Origin: Beijerinckiaceae bacterium
Lineage (GTDB): Bacteria; Pseudomonadota; Alphaproteobacteria; Rhizobiales; Beijerinckiaceae
Assembly (NCBI GenBank): GCA_947380915.1
Contig: CANCSY010000071.1
Span: forward strand, 1 to 13,180
Direction: 5' to 3'
Length of the DNA: 13,180 nt
In this document: positions 1 to 5,452 of the stretch, one piece after another
Position numbering within the stretch: the first letter of the stretch is position 1
Layout: every line of letters begins with the position of its first letter
Notes under the pieces: generated by a model
Seen by the model: the letters and a program-made list of their open reading frames with translations, nothing else
The model's database searches: none
What the model was told of the DNA's origin: nothing
Position numbers and translations under genes: made by a program

Positions 1-125
1 GCGAAGATGTTCGCAATCTCTATCTGGTTGGCGCGGGCACCCACCCGGGCGCAGGCCTACCGGGCGTTCTTTCCTCCGCGCGTGTTCTCGACAAGGTGGT
101 TCCCGATGCCTCAGTCTTCGCCTGA
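1..125 (+). CDS. crtI: phytoene desaturase CrtI, C-terminal end (partial)
   Basis: The frame starting at base 3 reads to a TGA at 123-125 and gives the last 40 residues of a CrtI-type phytoene desaturase; the gene begins outside the window. The decisive stretch is NLYLVGAGTHPGAGLPGV followed by LSSARVLDKVV, which is the conserved C-terminal FAD-binding end of carotenoid desaturases. CrtI introduces double bonds into phytoene at the membrane, using the product made by the next gene. Its last 20 bases overlap the crtB start, so the two genes are very probably one transcript and translationally coupled. Which desaturation product it makes cannot be judged from this fragment. Confidence 0.93.
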   Translation, partial: EDVRNLYLVGAGTHPGAGLPGVLSSARVLDKVVPDASVFA

Positions 126-1173
126 CGTCACGCCGACAGAACCGGGCGACTACGCCGAGTGTCGCGAGGCGATTCGCCAGGGCTCGAAAACCTTTTTCGC
201 CGCCTCCATGGTCCTGCCCGCCGCGGTGCGCGAGCCCGCCTATGGCCTCTACGCCTTCTGCCGCCTTTCCGACGATGCGGTGGATCTTGTTGGGGGCTGC
301 CCGCAAGCGGTGGAGCGCCTGCGCGAGCGCCTTGACCGGGTCTGTCAGGGACGACCCCTGCCGGTCGCCGCTGATCGCGCCATGGCTGACCTGATGCGCC
401 GCTACGCCATTCCCCGCGCCGTGCCTGACGCCCTGCTGGAGGGCCTCGCCTGGGACACGCAGGACCGGCGCTACGAGACGATTGAAGATTTGTTCGACTA
501 CGCCGCGCGCGTGGCGGGCACGGTGGGCGTGATGATGACCCTGCTCATGGGCGTGCGCTCGCCCGATGCGCTGGCGCGCGCCTGCGATCTGGGCGTGGCC
601 ATGCAGCTCACCAATATCGCCCGCGACGTGGGCGAGGACGCGCGCAACGGCCGCCTCTATCTGCCCCGTGTGTGGATGCGCGAAGCGGGCCTCGATCCCG
701 ACGCCTTCGTGGCCAATCCCGTGATGTCCGGCGCATTGAAGAGCGTCATCGCGCGCCTGCTGGCGGTCGCCGATGGACTCTACGCGCGCGCCCGTTCAGG
801 CGTCGCTTATTTGCCGCTGGCCTGCCGCCCCGCCATTCTCTCCGCTGGGTTGATCTATGCGGAAATCGGCCGCGCGCTGGAAGATCTGTCTCATGATTCG
901 GTGAGCCATCGCGCCCATGTGCCCACATCTCGCAAGGTGCAATTGCTGACCAAGGCTATGGCGGCGACGCCCTGGCTGTCGCGGGGCCCAGTCGCCGGGC
1001 CGCTTCCTGCGGTCGCCTTCCTCATCGAGGCGGTGAAGCAGACGCCTGCGCCGGTGGCGGCGAAGGCCCTTCCGCAACCGCGCCCCTTCGTCAATGTGGG
1101 GCCGCAATTTGTCCGCGTGCTTGATATTTTCGAACGGCTCGAGCGGGCGGAGCAGATGAGCAAGTCGCGATGA
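106..1173 (+). CDS. crtB: phytoene synthase CrtB
   Basis: Encodes 355 residues of a squalene/phytoene synthase, which condenses two geranylgeranyl diphosphates head-to-head to phytoene, the first committed carotenoid step. Both Asp-rich metal/diphosphate motifs are present: DDAVD at residues 56-60, after YAFCRLS, and DVGED at 174-178 within NIARDVGEDARNGRLYLP. The length fits the family. I place the start at ATG 106 because a Shine-Dalgarno-like AAGGTGG (93-99) lies six bases upstream and residues before it match nothing. The same frame is open back to base 7, but that part is the crtI coding sequence read out of frame. It overlaps crtI by 20 bases and its stop overlaps the next start (ATGA at 1170-1173), so it is the middle of a tight operon. 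Confidence 0.96.
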   Translation: MPQSSPDVTPTEPGDYAECREAIRQGSKTFFAASMVLPAAVREPAYGLYAFCRLSDDAVDLVGGCPQAVERLRERLDRVCQGRPLPVAADRAMADLMRRYAIPRAVPDALLEGLAWDTQDRRYETIEDLFDYAARVAGTVGVMMTLLMGVRSPDALARACDLGVAMQLTNIARDVGEDARNGRLYLPRVWMREAGLDPDAFVANPVMSGALKSVIARLLAVADGLYARARSGVAYLPLACRPAILSAGLIYAEIGRALEDLSHDSVSHRAHVPTSRKVQLLTKAMAATPWLSRGPVAGPLPAVAFLIEAVKQTPAPVAAKALPQPRPFVNVGPQFVRVLDIFERLERAEQMSKSR

Positions 1174-1304
1174 ATCCGGATGACTACGGGCTCATCGAGA
1201 TGGTGTTGTTCTTCGGCCTGATTCTGGCGATCTTGTTCTGGCAATTGTATTCCGTGAAGCGGTCCATAAAGGAAGATGCGCGCAAGGCGCACCCCGACGC
1301 CTGA
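1170..1304 (+). CDS. small single-span membrane protein coupled to crtB
   Basis: A 44-residue reading frame whose ATG overlaps the crtB stop codon (ATGA), a classic sign of translational coupling. The protein starts MNPDDYGLIE, has one hydrophobic segment at about residues 11-26 (VLFFGLILAILFWQLY follows a Met), and ends in a charged tail rich in Lys, Arg and Asp (SVKRSIKEDARKAHPDA). This is the layout of a single-pass inner-membrane peptide with a basic cytoplasmic tail. I do not recognise a named family. Its position suggests a role beside the membrane-bound carotenoid enzymes or their products, but that is inference from context only. The coding appearance (hydrophobic helix, GC-rich third positions, exact coupling) makes a chance frame unlikely. 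Confidence 0.72.
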   Translation: MNPDDYGLIEMVLFFGLILAILFWQLYSVKRSIKEDARKAHPDA

Positions 1305-1584
1305 CTTTTCGGCGCGCGCCAGTGTCTCAGCCCTGATTAGACCTGAAAGGGCAGGGGCTCGACGAGCCGACACACCGGTCCATGTGCCGGGACGGGACAG
1401 CGTGCAGGTCAAAAACAATATATAAATCAATAATTTGGATGGAGATCTTCTTTCTGGCGCCCTGTAGAGGCCTTGAAAGGCGGCGTAGCCTCGGGGAATG
1501 CCGGTTTTGAGCCGACGCCTGAATGGGCGCCCGTCGACCACCCGTTGAATTGCATGGGGGCCGTCTGCAGCCCAGCAATGGAGG

Positions 1585-1613
1585 TTGAAGCCGCGCCCCC
1601 GCCGTGGTAAAGC
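1585..1613 (+). promoter_or_regulatory. possible tRNA-Ser promoter
   Basis: TTGAAG (1585-1590) and TAAAGC (1608-1613) are separated by exactly 17 bases, and the expected start point would fall about 30 bases before the mature tRNA. The -35 is a fair match to TTGACA; the -10 is weak, as is common in Alphaproteobacteria. The position is more persuasive than the sequence. Confidence 0.3.
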
Positions 1614-1624
1614 CCCGCCCGACC

Positions 1625-1644
1625 ATCGAAGTTCGCGCTTCGAT
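1625..1644 (+). other. hairpin in the tRNA-Ser 5' leader
   Basis: ATCGAAG (1625-1631), a six-base loop TTCGCG and CTTCGAT (1638-1644) form a perfect 7-bp stem ending four bases before the first base of the tRNA. In the precursor transcript it would sit directly against the RNase P cleavage site. Whether it affects processing is inference. Confidence 0.55.
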
Positions 1645-1648
1645 CCGC

Positions 1649-1738
1649 GGAGAGGTGGCAGAGTGGTCGAATGCGTCGCACTCGAAATGCGAAGTACGGG
1701 CAACCGTACCGGGGGTTCGAATCCCTCCCTCTCCGCCA
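1649..1738 (+). tRNA. tRNA-Ser (anticodon CGA)
   Basis: A complete class II tRNA of 90 bases including encoded CCA. The acceptor stem GGAGAGG (1649-1655) pairs with CCTCTCC (1728-1734), with G1735 as discriminator and CCA at 1736-1738. The anticodon stem TCGCA/TGCGA encloses the loop CTCGAAA (1681-1687), giving anticodon CGA at 1683-1685, which reads UCG serine codons. The variable arm is long (GTACGG-GCAA-CCGTAC), as required for tRNA-Ser. The T arm is GGGGG-TTCGAAT-CCCTC (1711-1727). The minor tRNA lies between the carotenoid operon and the accessory catabolic genes, and its 3' half is a typical integrase attachment target, although no integrase or second copy is visible here. Confidence 0.97.
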
Positions 1739-1772
1739 GCCGCCCGTTCGCAATCATCCCGATCAGGTCAGA

Positions 1773-1794
1773 TCTTCACGGTATTCAGTGAAGA
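1773..1794 (+). terminator. hairpin downstream of tRNA-Ser
   Basis: TCTTCAC (1773-1779) and GTGAAGA (1788-1794) form a perfect 7-bp stem with an 8-base loop, 34 bases after the tRNA end. There is no following T-run, so at most it is a weak terminator or a 3' processing structure of the tRNA transcript. Confidence 0.35.
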
Positions 1795-1800
1795 GGCTGA

Positions 1801-1831
1801 CGCCCCACCGGGACAACTATCCAGTGGGGCG
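1801..1831. terminator. GC-rich hairpin, possible bidirectional stop
   Basis: CGCCCCAC (1801-1808) and GTGGGGCG (1824-1831) are perfect 8-bp arms; GGA and TCC inside the loop can extend the fold. It lies between the rightward tRNA gene and the leftward lyase gene, where a shared terminator would be expected. A T-tract is missing on both sides, so strength is uncertain. Confidence 0.42.
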
Positions 1832-1870
1832 GACTCGCCAGTTTCCACGGCCGATCCGAACCCTTCCCGA

Positions 1871-1888
1871 CAGGGCGCCAGCGCCCTG
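1871..1888 (-). terminator. hairpin just beyond the lyase stop codon
   Basis: CAGGGCGC (1871-1878) and GCGCCCTG (1881-1888) are perfect 8-bp arms separated by two bases (effectively a shorter stem with a 4-6-base loop). It begins nine bases past the lyase stop in that gene's direction, the right place for a 3'-end hairpin. There is no T-run, so it may protect the mRNA 3' end or act with the neighbouring hairpin. Confidence 0.45.
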
Positions 1889-1896
1889 CCTGGCGA

Positions 1897-2796
1897 TCAG
1901 CGAGAGCGAACTGCTTCGATCGCGGTGCGAGCGGCTGACAGATATTCTGCTTCCTTGTCTGTCTGCGCCGAAAGCCTCACCAGTTCATAATATTCGGGAA
2001 GCGTAGCCAGGTCGCCTTTTACCACATCGAAGTTTCGGTCTGCTTGAAGCGCTTGCAGCGTTCGGGTCACGGCGCCCACAGCCGCGAAAAGTGTAGCGGA
2101 AGGAAATGTGACGAAGTCTGCGCCGGCGGCTTCATATTCGGAGAGCGTAGGCCAGCCATGCGGATTGGCGTGCGACATATTGGCAAGGCGCGGGCCTGGT
2201 ACTTCAGCCTTCACACGCCTGAAATTATCGATTCGATCACTGCCCATGACCATGGCGGCATCAGCGCCTATCTCCATGAACATCTGCGCTCGTTCGATGG
2301 CCGCAGCGATGCCGTCGACCGCGAAGGCGTCTGTACGCACCGCAATTACAAGATCTGGATCCCTGCGTGCGTCGAGAGCAGACTTGACCTTTGCAAGCAT
2401 TTCCTCGACGGGAATGATTTGCTTGCCCTCCATGTAGCCGCACCGGTTCGGAAAGACCTGATCTCCGATGAATAGGCCTGAGACGCCTGCGGCTTCAAAA
2501 GAACGCACCATCTGGCGCACGTTGTTGACGCCACCGAAGCCAGTGTCACCGTCGACGAACAGCGGAATTTCAATGGCGGCTGCGATACGGGCATAATGGT
2601 CGGCATAGTCGCGCATATTCGACTGCCCGGTGTCGGGCTGACCGAGCAGACTTCCGCAAGCCGCGTAGCCGCCAGCCACCGCCGCCTTGAAACCTTGCTG
2701 TTCGATGATGCGCGCTGACAGAGCGTCATAGGCGCCTGGCGCCAAGATCATCTCGGGGCTATTCAGCAGCATCCGAAAGTTCTTCCTCGAACTCAT
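1897..2796 (-). CDS. isocitrate lyase/PEP mutase superfamily protein with atypical active site
   Basis: Encodes 299 residues, the length of 2-methylisocitrate lyase-type enzymes, which cleave or form C-C (or P-C) bonds beside a carboxylate using Mg2+. Family landmarks are clear: APGAYDALSARI (19-30), GYAACGSLLGQPDTG (43-57), the metal-binding VDGDTGFGG (81-89; D82, D84), a Cys-containing gate loop at 117-121 and VIAVRTDAF around 150. In methylisocitrate lyases the gate region reads E-D-Q...K-R-C-G-H; here it is G111-D-Q...N117-R-C119-G-Y121. The cysteine is kept but Glu, Lys and His are replaced. GCGGAGAA precedes ATG at 2796 by about seven bases. It follows a Bug transporter gene on the same strand after 136 bases. 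It probably acts as a lyase on an alpha-hydroxy or oxo dicarboxylate; exact substrate unknown, and altered or lost activity is possible. Confidence 0.85.
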   Translation of the reverse strand: MSSRKNFRMLLNSPEMILAPGAYDALSARIIEQQGFKAAVAGGYAACGSLLGQPDTGQSNMRDYADHYARIAAAIEIPLFVDGDTGFGGVNNVRQMVRSFEAAGVSGLFIGDQVFPNRCGYMEGKQIIPVEEMLAKVKSALDARRDPDLVIAVRTDAFAVDGIAAAIERAQMFMEIGADAAMVMGSDRIDNFRRVKAEVPGPRLANMSHANPHGWPTLSEYEAAGADFVTFPSATLFAAVGAVTRTLQALQADRNFDVVKGDLATLPEYYELVRLSAQTDKEAEYLSAARTAIEAVRSR

Positions 2797-2932
2797 GTAG
2801 TTCTCCGCTCATTGCGTGGATGGGATATGGGGAGGATCCGTATGGATCAGGTTGCGATCCTGTCCCAGATATGCCTGTAAAAAGCGCATTCCAGCTCCGG
2901 GCTAGCATGGCGCCAGCTATGGGATTGGCGTT
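2797..2932 (-). promoter_or_regulatory. intergenic gap between Bug protein and lyase with GGATC repeats
   Basis: A 136-base gap inside an otherwise co-directional pair. It holds GATCC-GTAT-GGATC (about 2834-2847), with another GATCC ten bases on, giving several half-sites of the same five-base word close together. This could be an operator or an mRNA structure. I see no convincing -35/-10 pair, so whether the lyase has its own promoter is open. Confidence 0.3.
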
Positions 2933-3964
2933 TCATCGTCCAGATGGAGCAAGGCGACGCACCTCGTCGAGAAGCTGCGCAGGGGTCGCGTAGAGCTTGT
3001 CGATGAGGGACACGAGGGAATCTGCGGGGCGAAAGGTCATGTCGAGGTCGATCTTTCTAACTTCGGCAATAAGGTCGGGGTCTGTCGTTGCGTCCGCGAA
3101 AGCCCTGCGCATAACCTGAACGACATCTGCCGGCGCCCCGGGCGGCATGACATAGGGCCTGCCGAACTCGACGCTCGAAAAGATAAAGCGCATCAGTTGC
3201 GCCTGCTCCTCATTTTTTGCGAAATCCATGATGGACGGGGCATCCGGCGCTTCCGGCAGCGCCGCTTCTTCGGCCCGGAACAAGATCCGTACGCGTCCGC
3301 TGGAGATATGATCGCCACTTGCCTTGATTGCGCCATACGTATTGCAAATTCCGTCCACCTCCCCGCGCTCGACGGCGAGCATCCCGTCGACAGCTCCCAC
3401 ATAACCTTCGACTATCTTGAATTTTGCGCCAAGCGCGCTGTTGATGACCGAAGGAACGATTGACAACGACGAGCCGGGCCCCGATCCCGCCATCAAAACC
3501 TCGGTGCTGAAGATATCCGACGCTGTCCGGATCGCCGAACCGCTCCGCACGACGCAGACCCGGCCAGGCAGGGAGGTCGCGCCCAGCCATTGGAATTTCC
3601 TAGGATCGGCTTCCAGACCGGGCAAACCGAGGACCGCCTGGCTTGCGATGTTGCGCGAAAAAGATCCAAACACAGAGCCGTCCGCCGGGGCGACCTTGTA
3701 GAGATAGTTCGCCGCCGCGATGCTGCCTGCCGCAGGCATATTCTGCACGACGATGGCAGGGCGACCCGGCAAGTGCCTTGTCAGATATTTCGCAAGCAAC
3801 CTGCCGCCGATGTCGTAATCGCCGCCTGCGGGATGGCCTACAATCATGCGGACCTGTTTCCCACGAAACAGGTCCCCGGCCTCATCTGCGCTTGCGCTCG
3901 TCGGGACCCCGATATGTAGCGACAAACCAACCGCGATGAAAGCCAATAAGGTCCGGGACGTCAT
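2933..3964 (-). CDS. tripartite tricarboxylate transporter substrate-binding protein (Bug/TctC family)
   Basis: Encodes 343 residues. A Sec signal peptide is evident: MTSR, a hydrophobic core at 5-20 and a cleavage site after ASA (residue 26). The mature protein begins with a Bug-type ligand loop, MIVGHPAGGDYDIGGR (40-55), followed by PGRPAIVVQNMPAAGS and APADGSVFG, all family hallmarks. Such proteins bind organic anions, often carboxylates, in the periplasm and deliver them to TctAB-type permeases or act as sensors. No tctA/tctB gene lies in the window, so it must use a distant permease or act otherwise. It belongs to the Tyr-Asp variant of the loop (GGDYD), unlike the second Bug protein here, so the two probably bind different ligands. 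It precedes the lyase gene on the same strand, suggesting joint expression. AAAGG upstream supports ATG 3964. Confidence 0.9.
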   Translation of the reverse strand: MTSRTLLAFIAVGLSLHIGVPTSASADEAGDLFRGKQVRMIVGHPAGGDYDIGGRLLAKYLTRHLPGRPAIVVQNMPAAGSIAAANYLYKVAPADGSVFGSFSRNIASQAVLGLPGLEADPRKFQWLGATSLPGRVCVVRSGSAIRTASDIFSTEVLMAGSGPGSSLSIVPSVINSALGAKFKIVEGYVGAVDGMLAVERGEVDGICNTYGAIKASGDHISSGRVRILFRAEEAALPEAPDAPSIMDFAKNEEQAQLMRFIFSSVEFGRPYVMPPGAPADVVQVMRRAFADATTDPDLIAEVRKIDLDMTFRPADSLVSLIDKLYATPAQLLDEVRRLAPSGR

Positions 3965-3980
3965 GGCGCTTGCCTTTCTG

Positions 3981-4259
3981 TTATTGACTTACGCGGCATT
4001 GGTCGGGAGCTTGTTGTCCGCTATTGAAAGGCGGATATGTCGCATTTGAAGGAACAAAACAAGATGGCCGGTGACACGCCCATCGTCCGGCGTGGCGGCC
4101 CCCGTCAGCGCGCACGAATTCGCATGTTTCAGCCGCGCGCGCCCTGTCATGATCAATAATCAACACCGCCGAGCCAGCACGCGCGACATGACAGGCGGAC
4201 GCGCGTCCTATTCCGTACCCCCCGCCGGTGACGATCACGCTATGCGGTTCCTCGTGCAT
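3981..4259 (-). pseudogene. truncated short-chain dehydrogenase/reductase (N-terminal fragment)
   Basis: The 92-residue frame starts like an SDR: SVIVTGGGYGIGRASACHVA carries the NAD(P)-binding TGxxxGxG motif (residues 11-18), then AVLIID with Asp36, typical for NAD preference, and helix residues to about Gly54. After that, near base 4097, similarity ends abruptly and the rest (GRWACHRPSCFVPS and on) looks like non-coding sequence read through to a TAA. The NNAG, catalytic Ser and YxxxK motifs are all missing; full SDRs are about 250 residues. A GGGAGG before ATG 4259 suggests the start was once functional. The break lies just upstream of the Bug gene on the same strand, so a deletion may have fused the SDR head to that promoter region. 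A working product is very unlikely. Confidence 0.75.
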
Positions 4260-4347
4260 CGTCTCGTGCCTCCCTTTTGGCGACGATGCAATCATAGGCG
4301 GACCCGCAGCACAAATGGAAATTCATCGCCAGGCGCAAGAAGCGTCC

Positions 4348-4363
4348 CATGGGGTCCCCCATG
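4348..4363. repeat. 16-base near-perfect palindrome upstream of the [2Fe-2S] gene
   Basis: CATGGGG (4348-4354), centre TC, CCCCATG (4357-4363): perfect 7-bp arms with a two-base centre, ending 35 bases before the start codon at 4399. The size and place fit a dimeric-regulator operator, but no regulator gene is in view. Confidence 0.4.
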
Positions 4364-4398
4364 TCCAATCGAAATGTTCAAATCGGGAGTAATCCGGA

Positions 4399-4674
4399 AT
4401 GGCTGACGAGGCCTTTGAAGTTGAACTAAAAAAGAGCGGAAAGGTTCTGACCGTTCCCAAAGATCGCACTATCCTGGAGGTGCTTCTGGAAAATGGGGTC
4501 TATGTGTTGACCTCATGCGAAAATGGCGTCCGCGGCACATGCGTCACTACAGTGCTTGATGGCGAGCCAGACCATCGTGATGAATATTTAAGAGATGAAG
4601 AACGCGCCTCTAACGGGTTGATCACTCTCTGCGTCTCCCGGGCATGTTCGCGCAGACTTGTTCTGGACATCTAG
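4399..4674 (+). pseudogene. orphan plant-type [2Fe-2S] domain of an oxygenase reductase, one cluster Cys lost
   Basis: Ninety-one residues that match only the C-terminal ferredoxin domain of vanillate demethylase/phthalate dioxygenase-type reductases, which pass electrons from NAD(P)H via FMN to a Rieske oxygenase. Recognisable pieces are FEVELKKSGKVLTVP, TILEVLLENGVYV, the cluster loop, VLDGEPDHRD and the C-terminal CVSRACSRRLVLDI. The family spacing C-x4-C-x2-C-x29-C is kept exactly, at 40, 45, 48 and 78, but residue 45 is Arg (CGC, 4531-4533) where Cys is required; one T-to-C change would explain it. The FMN and NAD domains are absent, and an in-frame TAA at 4390-4392 closes the frame just upstream. 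GGGAG lies nine bases before the ATG, so it may be translated. I regard it as a decayed remnant; a variant cluster or non-redox role is a remote alternative. Confidence 0.72.
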
Positions 4675-5090
4675 GTGTCTTGCCGTTCATTGGGTGCAGG
4701 CGACTTCTGATGCTGTCGCAATCGGAGGGCTGGTGAAAGCGTGGAGGTTCGTACCGCTTCCATCCGCCAGGTAATGGCGCTTGATCAAGGCGCGCGGCTT
4801 GGCCCATCGAATAAAACTATTAATCCGCTAAGGACCCAGCGTGGCTGGGACCATATCACACCCCTCCATTTGAAAGTCATTCATGCCAAATGATGGACTT
4901 TCAGACAGGCCGATTCCATGGGGTTGGCGCGGCAAGGCGCCCGGAAACCCTCAAGCACGCCATCAGGAAGAGCGGGAAGGCTCATCGCGTGGATTAGGAA
5001 CGGATCAATTTTCCCGGTCAACTGCTTGGGCGTGTTCTTCTCATCATAGCTTTTTGCGGACGTGCTTTGCCTCCACAAACATTATAACCT

Positions 5091-5142
5091 TGGGCTGGAT
5101 CGCCCTGTAACAGCACGCGAACGGCGAGTCTGATCCAGCCCA
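5091..5142. repeat. 11-bp perfect inverted repeat with 30-base spacer
   Basis: TGGGCTGGATC (5091-5101) is mirrored exactly by GATCCAGCCCA (5132-5142). The arms are too long to be expected by chance in so short a span. It is followed by no T-run. It could be the scar of a small mobile element, an operator pair, or a stable stem in a leader RNA. Confidence 0.5.
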
Positions 5143-5343
5143 CACGCAGCAATAGGTGGCCTCGGTAATATAGCCCCCTGTCCCGGGAACCCCGGTGGGC
5201 GCTGACCATGGCCCCGTGGTTGTTTCCCGTGGCGCTAAAAACTCCGGATTTCCCGAATTGGCGCCTGCAAGGTGAGGGGCTTGTTGACCTATGGTCGCGA
5301 GTTCCGGCGTCCAGGACGCTGGACATGAGGAAGCGCAAGGGGA

Positions 5344-5372
5344 TTGTCCGGCGCGGCCGCTTTCTGTATTAG
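5344..5372 (+). promoter_or_regulatory. weak candidate promoter for the Bug-monooxygenase genes
   Basis: TTGTCC (5344-5349) and TATTAG (5367-5372) have a 17-base spacing and each match four of six consensus bases. They lie 80 bases before the Bug start codon. This is the best pair I could find there, but the match is modest. Confidence 0.27.
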
Positions 5373-5452
5373 GACAAAGTCGCACCTTTGATGTCGCGAC
5401 GGTTCGCGAGGGAGATCCAACAGTCCCCTCGATAGTCTTCTGGGGGGGAACA

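Larger units (their letters stand above)
1305..1648. other. non-coding stretch between carotenoid operon and tRNA-Ser
   Basis: No credible gene on either strand. It contains a 10-base GC palindrome (GGCGCGCGCC, near 1312-1321) just after the small membrane gene, a short perfect hairpin GGCTC-GAC-GAGCC near 1353-1365, and an AT-rich patch around 1410-1440 that stands out from the GC-rich surroundings. The last 60 bases appear to be the tRNA-Ser promoter and leader. Long minus-strand frames running through here are antisense readings of the tRNA and crtB. Confidence 0.6.
4675..5452. other. gene-poor stretch before the second Bug gene
   Basis: No recognisable gene in 778 bases on either strand; short frames here give unfamiliar, low-quality protein sequence. 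It contains an 11-bp inverted repeat (5091-5142), a run of GC palindromes such as GCGGCCGC, and at its right end a possible promoter and the ribosome-binding site of the Bug gene. Together with the truncated SDR and the orphan ferredoxin domain to its left, it looks like the residue of deleted or eroded genes. Confidence 0.55.

Noticed and set aside
7..105. N-terminal extension of crtB from the ATG at base 7
   Set aside because: These bases encode the conserved CrtI C-terminus in another frame; the ATG at 106 has a good ribosome-binding site.
891..1757. Long minus-strand frame containing a GFEPPVRLPVLRISSATHS-like stretch
   Set aside because: This is the well-known false protein produced by translating the antisense of a tRNA-Ser gene; the rest runs antisense to crtB and through non-coding DNA.
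1585..2006. Plus-strand frames across the tRNA-Ser gene and downstream hairpins
   Set aside because: They translate the tRNA itself and have no ribosome-binding site or recognisable protein sequence.
4881..5078. 65-residue minus-strand frame with an LPDGVLEGFRA stretch, briefly reminiscent of an RraA-type aldolase N-terminus
   Set aside because: The resemblance covers about ten residues only and ends in unrelated sequence; too weak to call a remnant without a search.
5018..5385. Minus-strand frames of about 110 residues before the Bug gene
   Set aside because: Unfamiliar, low-quality composition, mutually overlapping in two frames and no ribosome-binding site.
5291..5452. 54-residue N-terminal extension of the second Bug protein
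   Set aside because: It would place the signal peptide inside the protein; ATG 5453 has a strong G-rich ribosome-binding site and gives a normal signal peptide.
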